Assembly: GCF_009937955.1 (NCBI RefSeq)
Contig: NZ_AP018439.1
Location: 4,898,001-4,962,000, forward strand
From: Undibacterium sp. KW1
Lineage (GTDB): Bacteria > Pseudomonadota > Gammaproteobacteria > Burkholderiales > Burkholderiaceae_D
Length of the DNA: 64,000 bases
Direction of reading: 5' to 3'
Made by a program: the position numbers and the translations under genes. Shown here piece by piece: positions 46,395 through 55,529 of the stretch (the stretch's first letter is position 1; every line of letters starts with the position of its first letter). A model generated the notes under the pieces. It worked only from the letters and a program-made list of their open reading frames with translations. It was not told where the DNA came from and did no database searches.

Positions 46395-46525
46395 CACGTT
46401 GAAGCAAAAGGCACGACGGCATTCTGAAACGAGCGAGTGATGGCGCAGTAAATATTATCGCGGTGTATTGCGAGTATGTTGTTCGGCTACTTGACTGCCG
46501 GGGGATAATGGGTGCCCCCGTTTTT
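46395..46525. repeat. island repeat, partial copy C
   Basis: About 130 bases starting CACGTTGAAGC, matching the ends of the longer copies at 48207-48540 and 51011-51343. It includes GTTGCGAGTATGTTGTTC-like sequence with few differences. It begins directly after the transposase-linked repeat, which probably truncated it. Confidence 0.75.
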
Positions 46526-46646
46526 TCTGAGAAAGCATGGATTGTTATGAGGGATGAGCGTTAGCACTCGTAGGCACGGTGCATTGCAATCGCAAAAAGT
46601 CACCACATCACCGTCTCTCGTAGGAGAGCTTGAGAAAAGCCTGAAC

Positions 46647-46952
46647 TTAGCTATTCTTATTCAATTTGCTCATGACAAACCCGAGCATGTTCGATATTGC
46701 TCTTTCTTGAAAGCCACTCCCGGCCAGGTGCAGTTTGAAGCTTTTGGCGAATTGCACTTTTTTGTAGAAATTCATGCTTTGCATCAGATTGAACTGATAG
46801 ATTTTCATCGTCAGATACTGCAAGACTTCCTGTTTCTTGATTAAAAATCTGTCATTTTCCATCGCCATTTCTTGCGGCAAATTGCTGACTATATGTTCTG
46901 CCAGTAAATGCCCCAAATTCTTCGCAGCGTCTGCATTGAACCAGTTAAACAT
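46647..46952 (-). CDS. hypothetical protein downstream of methyltransferase
   Basis: A 101-residue soluble, helical protein (FNADAAKNLGHLLAEHIVSNLP; KKQEVLQYLTMKIYQFNLMQS) with no recognised domain. It follows the TylF-like methyltransferase gene by 58 bp in the same direction and is probably co-transcribed with it. Confidence 0.5.
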   Translation of the reverse strand: MFNWFNADAAKNLGHLLAEHIVSNLPQEMAMENDRFLIKKQEVLQYLTMKIYQFNLMQSMNFYKKVQFAKSFKLHLAGSGFQERAISNMLGFVMSKLNKNS

Positions 46953-47010
46953 CAGGTGCTCTCAATAATTGATAAATAGTGTCGGGCATTCAGCAGTGAT
47001 GGCAGAGTAC

Positions 47011-47760
47011 TTATGCATGCTTGATGACCATGCCTTGACCGGTAGGCAACTCCAGCACCTGATAGCCATTTTTTTCGAACCAGGGGTCTTCAAGCAATTT
47101 CTGCTTTCTATAATATGCCCAGCCATAGTCATCCAGTATCAACACGGCACCTGGAACCATTCTCTGGAACAAAACATCCAGCGCACCTATTTCTGCTTCC
47201 GGGTTATTGATATCCAGATGCATGAAAGCGATTTTCTCGGGGGCTGCGATTGTCAGGCTGTCAGGGATATTGCCTTGCGTGACACGGACATTGGGGAAGT
47301 CGGAAAATCTTTCCTGAACTTGCTGATACAGGTTCTTGCCATGCTCAGGCATGTCGTGATGCGGCATGCTGTCGTCATGTTCAAACAAATCATACAGAAA
47401 ATACTTTTTACTGGATTCTTTCATATCGACGTAGTCGCATACAATACGAGCTGTCGTGCCTTTGTAGCAGGCAATTTCAACAAAATCGCCGTCGAGTTTT
47501 TTACCATTCTTTGCCGCCCAGCATACAGTTGCGTAACGCCATATCAACGATTGCTCTGCCGTATTACTTGTATGCGCATGGAAGGCAGCCATAAACTTCT
47601 CGTCTTCAAGAAAACTCAGGTTGCGGTTATAGGTGTACATATTATCGCCAGCGAAGATGCCGACTTTGTGCTCTACCTGATCAACAGTTTCCTGTATGAG
47701 TTTCATGAACGTACCATGGTCTTTGAGGCCATAGAACTGGCTGGTCGTAAAATTTTGCAT
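47011..47760 (-). CDS. TylF/MycF-type SAM-dependent methyltransferase
   Basis: A 249-residue class I methyltransferase of the TylF/MycF family. The SAM-binding start DFVEIACYKGTTARIVCDYV, the family FLYDLFEHDDSMPHHDMP loop, VTQGNIPDSLTIAAPEKIAFMHLDIN and VLILDDYGW are present. Relatives methylate sugar hydroxyls in antibiotics and, in other bacteria, surface polysaccharides. No biosynthetic cluster is visible here. It is an isolated cargo-like gene between repeats of the toxin island. Confidence 0.8.
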   Translation of the reverse strand: MQNFTTSQFYGLKDHGTFMKLIQETVDQVEHKVGIFAGDNMYTYNRNLSFLEDEKFMAAFHAHTSNTAEQSLIWRYATVCWAAKNGKKLDGDFVEIACYKGTTARIVCDYVDMKESSKKYFLYDLFEHDDSMPHHDMPEHGKNLYQQVQERFSDFPNVRVTQGNIPDSLTIAAPEKIAFMHLDINNPEAEIGALDVLFQRMVPGAVLILDDYGWAYYRKQKLLEDPWFEKNGYQVLELPTGQGMVIKHA

Positions 47761-48206
47761 GGAATTATTTTCTGGTCAGTATATGGATATTGCTTGTTTG
47801 TTTTAAAGCGTGTCAGATGTGCAGGTCCCAATTGCTGGCGAGCAGCTTGCAATGAGGGGAAACTTTTTCATGGCCTTAATGGCTTTTTCCCTCTTTCAGA
47901 CCAGAGACCTACAAGCCTGCCATCAGACGGATTAAATCTTTCCAGAATATAACATAACTTGTCTATTTGATCAAAAATAGAACCAGCATCCCTACCCAAA
48001 AGATACTGTTAACGCTACGTAATCGTACATTTGTGGGAACGGAAAAAGAATATCTCCAGCAGAACCTCTAGCCGTTGTCTAATAGCATCTACAACTCTAA
48101 TGCCTGAATGGGAATTCCGCTCTTGTCAAAAAAGGCTAACGACCAGGTTAGCCATCTCTGGGGTTGGATCACAAGCCATCAGAACTGATTGGACACGCAG
48201 TATCTG
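47761..48206. other. gene-free stretch
   Basis: About 445 bases between the methyltransferase start and the 330-bp island repeat. The minus strand shows short coding-like scraps (such as VVDAIRQRLEVLLEI) broken by stops, which suggest an old decayed gene. No family could be named. Confidence 0.3.
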
Positions 48207-48540
48207 CCATCATAATCGTTGTTTTACAATGAGTCGTCTGCAATGCGAGCCACAAGGGGTTGGAACCGAATCCGGTAGCCACAGATCTGCCCATCACTTG
48301 AACGCAACGCGGTACTGAGATGCTTCTGGAGTAGCTGTGCTAATGGGCGAAATCCAGCTTGATGTTTCGCTAGATCCACATGGGTGAAGCTGCGATTCAC
48401 GCAACCACACGTTGAAGCAAAAGGCACGACGGCATTTTGAAACAAACGTGTGATGGCACAGCAAATCTTATCGCGGTGTGTTGCGAGTATGTTGTTCGGC
48501 TACTTGACTACCGGGGGCTAATGGGTGACCCCGTCTTTAC
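48207..48540. repeat. 330-bp island repeat, copy A
   Basis: Near-identical to 51011-51343, with its last 130 bases also at 46395-46525. It lies directly downstream of the immunity-type gene of toxin cassette 1. One minus-strand frame (48445 to 48224, FTHVDLAKHQAGFRPLAQLL) is open here but frameshifted in copy B, so coding is doubtful. Confidence 0.85.
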
Positions 48541-48555
48541 AGTTGGCAGGCATCA

Positions 48556-48774
48556 TCAATCTTCAGGCTCACCATCAACTTGGTCCTTTTCAAAAAATAT
48601 GCGTTTAGTAGAATAATATGCAGCAATAAACCATAAAACTACTAAAACAGGAATCACATAAGGACCAATATCAATATGAAAAAATTTATGCAATATTATC
48701 AATGGCAATATGAAGATAAACATGGCCGCAAAAACCTGATAGATGCGGAGTAGTGAATTAGACTTTTTTTTCAT
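48556..48774 (-). CDS. putative membrane immunity protein of cassette 1
   Basis: A 72-residue protein with two membrane helices (RIYQVFAAMFIFILPLIIL and IGPYVIPVLVVLWFIAAYY) and an acidic tail. It starts 34 bp after the Rhs-type toxin stop, preceded by GAGG. Position directly after the toxin tip suggests it is the cognate immunity protein; a membrane immunity protein would fit a toxin acting on membranes. Function is inferred from position only. Confidence 0.55.
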   Translation of the reverse strand: MKKKSNSLLRIYQVFAAMFIFILPLIILHKFFHIDIGPYVIPVLVVLWFIAAYYSTKRIFFEKDQVDGEPED

Positions 48775-48808
48775 ATTACACCTCAAAAAACACTTCATTT
48801 ATTGCTAT

Positions 48809-50953
48809 TTAATCTTTCGACGCGTCATCTTCTTCGTGATTTGTATAAACGTACTTACTCCAACATTTCATTGCCCCGCATACAGTTCCCATACCAATTT
48901 TAGGCCTCACCGAGAAAATCTTCATTGGATCAAAATTGAAACTTGGATTGCCATCACTTTGTTCTAATGAGACACCTCCAGTTGGATTAGTCATTATTAT
49001 GCCACTAGATTCTGACCAACCTATTTCTACCCCACCTGCACCAACACCAACAGAAGGACCACCGCCTGCATACATCCCCGGCCCCACGACTACGCAATAT
49101 TTTTGGTAGACGCCCCAATGGCCTTTATTATCAAAACCGACACCATACTCGACAGTGCCACCTTTCATAAGGGCATGGATTTGCGCACCGACAGAAACCT
49201 GCATGTTCATTGCGCCACCCTGTTTGTCGTGCACAGGAGAAATATATTGCTTAAAGAAATTCATGAAGTCGATCGCCCCTGCTTGTAAGCCCAATCGATC
49301 TGATAATGTGAGCGGCCTCGCTTTAACATAGCCGTAGGTATTAATTCCTCCATTCAACCCAATCGGATCAGATTCCACATACCTTCCTGTCTGCGGATCG
49401 TAATCCCGATGGTAGTTATAGTGCAGCCCCGTCTCCTGATCATAATACTGCCCCGGAAACCGCTGATTAAACACGAACTTAGTTGGTTGGCTGGCTGGCT
49501 GCTCATTCGGCAGCGTCTCCCCAAACGGCGCACTATCCCAACGCCAGACTTCCGTCCCTGTCGCGTCCGTAATCACCCTCGGTGTATTGAGATGATCTGC
49601 ATGAATATCATACGCCTTTGGTGTATTGGCAGTCACTGCGACTGGTACTGCTGCTGAAGTCGTGCTTGCACCGAGGTTGTCTGTAGCTTTTGCCGTCAGG
49701 CTGTAACTCCCTTGAGCCACATTCGCCCAGTTGGTCGTATACGGTGCCTGCGTCACTGTCGCAATGCTGGTTGCGCCATTCAGGAACTCCACTTGCGCAA
49801 TCGTGCCGTCTGTATCCGTTGCTGTCGCATTCAGGATGATGGTCGCTGGCGCTGTGCCATTGGCCGGGTTGGCTGTGAGGCTGACCGTTGGTGCTGAGTT
49901 GTTGATGACATTGACGGTGACAGGTGCCGTGGTTGCCGTGGCGTTCTTATTGTCTGTCGCCTTGGCCGTAACGTTATAGCTGTTGGCCGTGACATTGCTC
50001 CAGTTGACGCTATAGGTCGTGCCGTTCGTGACTGTGGGTGCGGTGGCTGCGAGGCTGATGCCTGCTGGTGCAACGAAGCTGCCATTCGCTGGTGCAGTCT
50101 GGGTAGTTTGCTTGAGTGCGGGTGTCAGGCTGACAGTTGGTGGCGTCGTTGCTGCGGCCTTGACTTGCACACTAACCGGGTTACTGGTTTGTGTGAGGCT
50201 TTGGCTGTCGGTGACTTTGGCTGTCAGGCTATAAGTACCGATTGCGGCATTGGTCCAGCTATAACTGTAGGGGCTGGCTGTTGCGCTACCCAGCAGTGTT
50301 GCTCCATTGTAGAACTCGACTTTTGAGATGGTGCCTTTGCTGTCTGCTGCTGTGGCAGTGATGGCGATCGGTGTACCTACCGTGACACTGGCATTGTTGG
50401 CGGGTGCGGTGACATTGACAGTGATCGGGTTGGTAACGATGATGCTGACGGGGGTGCTGGTCGTTGTGCCGCTGAGGTTGTCGGTTGCCTTGGCGGTGAT
50501 GCTGTAAGTACCAGGTGCGACGTTTGTCCAGCTATAGCTGTAGGGTGCGGCTGTATCACTGTTGAGCAAGGTAGTGCCGTTATAGAACTCGACTTTGCTG
50601 ATGCTGCCATCTGCATCTGTGGCATTGGCCGTCAGGGTGATGGTGGCTTTACCAGCAACGCTGCTGTTGTTGGCGGGTGCTGTGATGCTGACGGTGGGGG
50701 CATTGTTGACGACGACGGCAACTGCGGTCGAGGTCTTGGTTTCATTGTGGCTATTTGTCGCTTTGGCGGTGAGGCTGTAGCTGCCAGTGGTGACATTGCT
50801 CCAGTTGTAGCTGTAGGGGGCTGTCGTGGCTGTACCCAGTAATGTCGTGCCTTGATAGAACTCGACCTTGCTGATGGTGTCGCCGGTGTTGGTGGCAGTG
50901 GCTGTCAGGGTAATGGCTGCGGGTGCACCGTAGCGGGCATTGGCGGCTGCCAT
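48809..50953 (-). CDS. orphan Ig-repeat/Rhs-core toxin cassette 1, 5' truncated
   Basis: A 714-residue frame holding five Ig-like repeats (KVEFYNGTTLL / YSYSWTNVAPGTYSITAKAT units), the Rhs hyperconserved core (HADHLNTPRVITDATGTEVW to GRYVESDPIGLNGG) and a 160-residue tip that is glycine-rich in the middle and unlike any toxin I know. The first repeat starts at NARYGAPAAITL after four residues from an IS66 end fragment, so signal peptide and start are lost. The fourth repeat lacks about 25 residues in frame. Probably a silent cassette; an immunity-type gene follows. Confidence 0.75.
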   Translation of the reverse strand: MAAANARYGAPAAITLTATATNTGDTISKVEFYQGTTLLGTATTAPYSYNWSNVTTGSYSLTAKATNSHNETKTSTAVAVVVNNAPTVSITAPANNSSVAGKATITLTANATDADGSISKVEFYNGTTLLNSDTAAPYSYSWTNVAPGTYSITAKATDNLSGTTTSTPVSIIVTNPITVNVTAPANNASVTVGTPIAITATAADSKGTISKVEFYNGATLLGSATASPYSYSWTNAAIGTYSLTAKVTDSQSLTQTSNPVSVQVKAAATTPPTVSLTPALKQTTQTAPANGSFVAPAGISLAATAPTVTNGTTYSVNWSNVTANSYNVTAKATDNKNATATTAPVTVNVINNSAPTVSLTANPANGTAPATIILNATATDTDGTIAQVEFLNGATSIATVTQAPYTTNWANVAQGSYSLTAKATDNLGASTTSAAVPVAVTANTPKAYDIHADHLNTPRVITDATGTEVWRWDSAPFGETLPNEQPASQPTKFVFNQRFPGQYYDQETGLHYNYHRDYDPQTGRYVESDPIGLNGGINTYGYVKARPLTLSDRLGLQAGAIDFMNFFKQYISPVHDKQGGAMNMQVSVGAQIHALMKGGTVEYGVGFDNKGHWGVYQKYCVVVGPGMYAGGGPSVGVGAGGVEIGWSESSGIIMTNPTGGVSLEQSDGNPSFNFDPMKIFSVRPKIGMGTVCGAMKCWSKYVYTNHEEDDASKD

Positions 50954-51010
50954 TTCCGAACTCTACACAGCTATAACTTCTTTTTATAGGTGGAGCGGCT
51001 GGACGCTTAC
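50947..51010. mobile_element. IS66 end fragment (64 bp)
   Basis: Inverted copy of the first 64 bases of the intact IS66 (53518 onward) with one difference; its terminal GTAAGC end abuts the 330-bp repeat at 51011. The rest of the element and the 5' end of cassette 1 are missing, as expected after an IS-mediated deletion. Confidence 0.85.
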
Positions 51011-51343
51011 CCATCATAATCGTTGTTTTACAATGAGTCGTCTGCAATGCGAGCCACAAGGGGTTGGAACCGAATCCGGTAGCCACAGATCTGCCCATCA
51101 ATTGGACGCAACGCGGTACTGAGATGCTTCTGGAGTAGCTGTGCTACTTGGGCGAAATCCAGCTTGATGTTTCGCTAGATCCACATGGGTGAAGCTGCGA
51201 TTCACGCAACCACACGTTGAAGCAAAAGGCACGACGGCATTTTGAAACAAGCGTGTGGTGGCGCAGTAAATATTATCGCGGTGTGTTGCGAGTATGTTGT
51301 TCGACTACTTGACTACCGGGGGCTAAAGGGTAACTCCGTCTTT
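51011..51343. repeat. 330-bp island repeat, copy B
   Basis: Second long copy, downstream of the immunity gene of cassette 2. It differs from copy A by a few substitutions and one inserted base near 51149 that breaks the only long frame. Confidence 0.85.
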
Positions 51344-51726
51344 CACTTAGTAAAAATAGTATCCTCAAGCGCTAGTGTTTTTTTGTTATATACAAGATAA
51401 ATACATCCTCCAAACACAAATTCGACTTTACTCCCAGATTTTGGCCAAAATTGAACTGTATACGAATTGGATTCTTCAAGGATTTTTACTTCGTAATTTT
51501 CGACTTTGCTATAAAACCCATTGTCAGCTTTGTAATTTAATTTCTTCAGAATTTTTGTGATTTTAATATATGACAAGTAGCTGACTTTTAACAGTTCAGC
51601 AGACATCTCCACTTTCGGTGCTAATGGCGGGTATCTATCATAGACGACGCTACCTTCTTGACCATGGCAATCATAAGAAGTCAACAAGTTGATCACAAAA
51701 AAGGATAACCATAATATTCGTTTCAT
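51343..51726 (-). CDS. putative secreted immunity protein of cassette 2
   Basis: A 127-residue protein with a signal peptide (SYDCHGQ). Its start overlaps the stop of the Rhs-type toxin as ATGA, the usual arrangement for toxin-immunity pairs. The mature part (LKKLNYKADNGFYSKVENYEVKIL) is probably a small alpha/beta fold. Export suggests protection in the periplasm. No named family. Confidence 0.6.
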   Translation of the reverse strand: MKRILWLSFFVINLLTSYDCHGQEGSVVYDRYPPLAPKVEMSAELLKVSYLSYIKITKILKKLNYKADNGFYSKVENYEVKILEESNSYTVQFWPKSGSKVEFVFGGCIYLVYNKKTLALEDTIFTK

Positions 51727-53333
51727 TCACATTTACCCAAGTCTGTTGTTTTTCCAGGGATACCAATTTCTGCTGGGTCATAACGCTTTATGCGATTTAG
51801 AGGAGTACCTAAATACGAAGGTACACGCTCTCTATATGCATGTATCTTATCTTTGTCGGAAAAATCCTCGTCAGAGGGCCGTATATATTTTCCATGCGTA
51901 TGGTACATCGCCACAGCAGTACTATGTCGCTCACCTGGGTTTGAATTATGGCTACCTTCTTCGCCATAGTATTTTCTACCTTCGGTATACGAGTACGTAC
52001 CATTAGGATTTCTATATATCCAACCGGCATACTCTCTATTCTGTTCAATTGAGCGTGGATTGTAATCTTTTATTGCTTCCCTAGCAGCCCGCTCACGGCT
52101 AGCATATTCACATTTAGGGCACAATCCAAGTATGTCTATCATGTCTATAGGACTTCCATCAACATAGGCGTACGTGTTTTTTCCACCAGCTAATCCAATA
52201 GGATCAGACTGGACATACCTCCCCACCGCCGGATCATAATCCCTAAAATAATTGTAATGCAGCCCAGTCTCAGCATCATACTGCTGCCCAGGGAAGCGCA
52301 AGTTGAACGTGAACTTGGCCGTTGCTTGAGTCGGCTGCTCATTCGGCAAGGTCTCTCCAAATGGCGCAGTATCCCAGCGCCAGACCTCGTTACCATTCTG
52401 GTCTGTGATCACACGCGGCGTATCTATCTGGTCCGTATGGATATCATAAATCTTTGGTGCACTTGCCGTCACTGCGACTGGTACTGCTACTGAGGTCGTG
52501 CTTACCCCCAGGTTGTCCGTGGCTTTTGCCGTCAGGCTGTAACTCCCCTGCGCCACATTCGCCCAGTTGGTCGTGTACGGTGCCTGCGTGACTGTGGCAA
52601 TGCTGTTGGTTCCGTTGAGGAACTCGACTTGCGCTATCGTGCCGTCGCTGTCTGTTGCTGTCGCATTCAGGATGATGGTTGCTGGTGCCGTGCCATTGGC
52701 CGGGTTGGCTGTGAGGCTGACCGTTGGTGCTGAGTTGTTGATGACATTGACGGTGACTGGTGCTGTCGTTGCCGTGGCGTTCTTGTTATCGGTCGCCTTG
52801 GCGGTGATGTTATAGCTGTTGGCTGTCACATTCGTCCAGTTGACACTGTAGGTGTTGCCGTTGGTGGTCGTTGGTGCGGTGGCAGTCCCTATCAGTGTTG
52901 CCCCTTGATAAAACTCAACCTTGCTAATCGTGCTGCCGGATGCGGGTGTAGCTGTCGCTGCCAGGCTGATGCCTGCCGGGGCAATGAAGGTGCCATTCGC
53001 TGGTACAGTCTGGGTAGTTTGCTTGAGTGCGGGTGTCAGACTGACAGTGGGTGGCGTTGTCGCTGCGGCCTTGACTTGCACACTGACTGCGGTACTGGTT
53101 TGCGTGAGGCTTTGGCTGTCAGTGACTTTTGCTGTCAGGCTATAAGTACCGATTGCGGCATTGGTCCAGCTATAACTGTAGGGGCTGGCTGTTGCGCTAC
53201 CCAGCAGTGTTGCTCCATTGTAGAACTCGACTTTTGAGATGGTGCCTTTGCTGTCTGCTGCTGTGGCAGTGATGGCGATCGGTGTACCTACCGTGACACT
53301 GGCATTGTTGGCGAAGATGGGGTCAGGTCTCAC
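51723..53333 (-). CDS. orphan Ig-repeat/Rhs-core toxin cassette 2 (DUF4329-like tip)
   Basis: A 536-residue frame with repeats 3-5 of the Ig-like series, the Rhs core (HTDQIDTPRVITDQNGNEVW to GRYVQSDPIGLAGG) and a tip resembling DUF4329: EYAGWIYRNPNGTYSY, HTHGKYIRPSDEDFSDKD and YLGTPLNRIKRYDP. The conserved HTHG may be catalytic. The 5' end is lost at 53,316 where a REP-associated element joins (GTG then RPDPIF is element sequence). Repeat 3 is closest to cassette 1 and repeat 5 and the core to cassette 3. Probably silent. Confidence 0.78.
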   Translation of the reverse strand: MRPDPIFANNASVTVGTPIAITATAADSKGTISKVEFYNGATLLGSATASPYSYSWTNAAIGTYSLTAKVTDSQSLTQTSTAVSVQVKAAATTPPTVSLTPALKQTTQTVPANGTFIAPAGISLAATATPASGSTISKVEFYQGATLIGTATAPTTTNGNTYSVNWTNVTANSYNITAKATDNKNATATTAPVTVNVINNSAPTVSLTANPANGTAPATIILNATATDSDGTIAQVEFLNGTNSIATVTQAPYTTNWANVAQGSYSLTAKATDNLGVSTTSVAVPVAVTASAPKIYDIHTDQIDTPRVITDQNGNEVWRWDTAPFGETLPNEQPTQATAKFTFNLRFPGQQYDAETGLHYNYFRDYDPAVGRYVQSDPIGLAGGKNTYAYVDGSPIDMIDILGLCPKCEYASRERAAREAIKDYNPRSIEQNREYAGWIYRNPNGTYSYTEGRKYYGEEGSHNSNPGERHSTAVAMYHTHGKYIRPSDEDFSDKDKIHAYRERVPSYLGTPLNRIKRYDPAEIGIPGKTTDLGKCE

Positions 53334-53509
53334 ATTACGACAATTCTAAACTAAGAAATGCATGAGTGGTTTTGCCCTGCTTCAAATGCCCGCACTGCCC
53401 TGCTGACCGTGACGTAGTGGACAGAGAAAAAAGCAGCAATCTCCGCCATGGAATATGCGCCAGAGCGATAAGCCTGGGCCATGGCCTCATTGCGATCACT
53501 GAAGTTTTC

Positions 53510-53517
53510 CTGGTAGG
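53510..53517. repeat. IS66 target duplication, left copy
   Basis: CTGGTAGG, repeated at 55941-55948. Eight bases is the normal IS66 duplication length. Confidence 0.9.
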
Positions 53518-53551
53518 GTAAGCGTCCAGCCGCCCCACCTATAAAAAGAAG

Positions 53552-55141
53552 TTATAGCTGTGTAGAGTTCGGAAATGGCAGCAGCGAATCGATCTGGTTG
53601 TTAGGGCACGTCGGGAGACGTTCCAGGACGCTGGTCAGCCATTGCATCGGATCAAGGCCATTGAGCCTGGCGGTGCCCAGCAAGGTCTGGATGGCGGCAG
53701 CACGGCGGCCGGCGCGTTCTGAGCCGGCGAACAGCCAGTTCTTCTTGCCTATGGCAATCGGACGTATCGCGTTTTCGACCGCATTGTTATCAATCGGCAG
53801 CGTGCCCGAATCGATATAGCGCACCAGCGCCGGCCAGCGTTTGAGTGCGTGCTCAATGGCCTTGCCCGTGCCGCTGCCTGGTGCGACAGCTTGTTGCATC
53901 GTCTGCAGCCAGGCATGCAGTTCAACCAGTACCGGCCTGGCTTGCACTTGCCGTAGTTGCAGGCGCGCTTCGGCCGTCGCGCTCGCGGCCTGTTGCTCGA
54001 TGGCGTACAGTGTTGCGATGCGGCGTAGTGCCTCGGCCGCCACCGGGCTGCCGTTGGCCGCATGTAGCTCGAAGAACCTGCGCCGCACGTGGGCCAGGCA
54101 AGCCAGTTCGGTCACGCCATCGGCGAACAGTGCCTTGTAGCCGGCATAGTCATCCACCATAAGATGGCCGCGCCATGTACCGAGGAAGGTGCGTGCGTGA
54201 GCACCGGCACGGCCGCTCTGGTAGTCAAACACGATAATGGGTGGCCCCTGGTCCAGATGGTTGGAGCGATAGGCCCACAAATAGGCGTGTTTGGTCTTGC
54301 CCTGGCCGGGATCAAGTTGGCGTACCGGGGTTTCGTCGGCATGCAGGCAAGGCCGCTGCAGCAGCAGCCCGGCTAGTCGCTCGCTTAAGGGTTGCAATAC
54401 CACGCCGAGCTTACCTATCCAGCCTGCCAACGTAGAACGCGCCAGCGGCACACCCTGGCGGGCGGCGATCTGTTCCAGCCGGTACAGCGGCAAATGATCG
54501 GCAAACTTGCTGACCGCAACCCAGGCCAACAAGCCGGGAGCGGCGAGGCCACCATCGATCACCGCTGGCGGGATCGCCGCAGCGGTGACCGTGTCGCAGC
54601 CACGGCAGGCATATTGAGGACGAATATGGCGATGCACAAAGAAGCGTGCTGGTTCGACATCAAGTTGTTCGCTGACGTCTTCGCCGATCTTGACCAGGTC
54701 GCGCCCGCAGGCTGCACATTGGCAAGAGCTTGGTTCATGGCGGTACTCAATGCGCGGCAGTTCGCTGGGCAGCGGCTGGCGACCGGCACGGCTGCGCGGC
54801 TTGGCCGGACGCGGCGCTTGCAGCGCCTCCAGTTCGGCCTCCATCGCCGCCAGGTCGGCATCGCCGGCTTCGTTGAACATATCCAGTTGCTCGCCGCTGT
54901 AGGCTTCGCTGGCCTTGCCGAAACGGATGCGCCTGTGATGCGCCAGTTCCAGCGTCAGTGCCTTGATCTTGATGTCCTTGGCGTGCCCAGCGGCACTCAA
55001 CGCATCCTGCTGTCTCTGCAGGACGTGTAGTTGGGCATCCTTCGCAGCGATCAACTCGTCCTTCTGGGCCAGCATGGCCTGCAACTGCGCAAGGAGCGCA
55101 GGGTCGGCGTTGGTATGGGCGAGTTGTTCGAGCAGATCCAT
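53552..55141 (-). CDS. tnpC: IS66 transposase TnpC
   Basis: A 529-residue DDE transposase. An N-terminal coiled coil and a zinc-finger-like part (CQCAACGRDLVKIGE) are followed by the catalytic residues in LHADETPVRQL, MVDDYAGYK and IDNNAVENAIRPIAIGKKNW. It is full length with no frameshift. It lies 43 bp after tnpB. Confidence 0.95.
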   Translation of the reverse strand: MDLLEQLAHTNADPALLAQLQAMLAQKDELIAAKDAQLHVLQRQQDALSAAGHAKDIKIKALTLELAHHRRIRFGKASEAYSGEQLDMFNEAGDADLAAMEAELEALQAPRPAKPRSRAGRQPLPSELPRIEYRHEPSSCQCAACGRDLVKIGEDVSEQLDVEPARFFVHRHIRPQYACRGCDTVTAAAIPPAVIDGGLAAPGLLAWVAVSKFADHLPLYRLEQIAARQGVPLARSTLAGWIGKLGVVLQPLSERLAGLLLQRPCLHADETPVRQLDPGQGKTKHAYLWAYRSNHLDQGPPIIVFDYQSGRAGAHARTFLGTWRGHLMVDDYAGYKALFADGVTELACLAHVRRRFFELHAANGSPVAAEALRRIATLYAIEQQAASATAEARLQLRQVQARPVLVELHAWLQTMQQAVAPGSGTGKAIEHALKRWPALVRYIDSGTLPIDNNAVENAIRPIAIGKKNWLFAGSERAGRRAAAIQTLLGTARLNGLDPMQWLTSVLERLPTCPNNQIDSLLPFPNSTQL

Positions 55142-55184
55142 GGCGCCATGTTAACAGATTCGCGTCGAAGTTAACAGGGACTTG

Positions 55185-55529
55185 CTACAGTGCCCAGGCT
55201 GCCGGAGCCGGTGCCGACAAGCGCTGCCAATCGACGCCGGCCACCAGCCACTGCCATTGCTCGGCGGTCAATTGCCAACTGAGCTCGCCAGGCTTGGGCC
55301 AGACGAATTGACCACGGTGCAGGCGGCGCACGCACATCCACACGCCGTTGCCATCCCAGCACACCACTTTGAGGCGTGTGTGGCGCCGGTTGCTGAAAAC
55401 GTAGGCAGTACCGTCGCAAGGCATACGCCCCAGTGCTTGCTGGACGTAGGTTGACAGGCGGTCGATCCCGGCGCGGATGTCGACCGGCTGCACCGCCAGC
55501 CAGATGGCATCTGCCTGCCATTGCATCAC
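55185..55529 (-). CDS. tnpB: IS66 accessory protein TnpB
   Basis: A 114-residue IS66 Orf2-type protein (WLAVQPVDIRAGIDRLSTYV; VFSNRRHTRLKVVCWDGNGVWMC) required for transposition of IS66 elements. Its start overlaps tnpA by four bases. The typical C-terminal GVDWQRL is present. Confidence 0.93.
   Translation of the reverse strand: MMQWQADAIWLAVQPVDIRAGIDRLSTYVQQALGRMPCDGTAYVFSNRRHTRLKVVCWDGNGVWMCVRRLHRGQFVWPKPGELSWQLTAEQWQWLVAGVDWQRLSAPAPAAWAL

Noticed and set aside
46969..47952. 327-codon plus-strand frame over the TylF-like methyltransferase
   Set aside because: Opposite strand matches a known enzyme family along its full length; the plus frame looks random.
48224..48445. 73-codon minus-strand frame in the 330-bp repeat (copy A)
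   Set aside because: Frameshifted in the near-identical copy B, so probably not translated.
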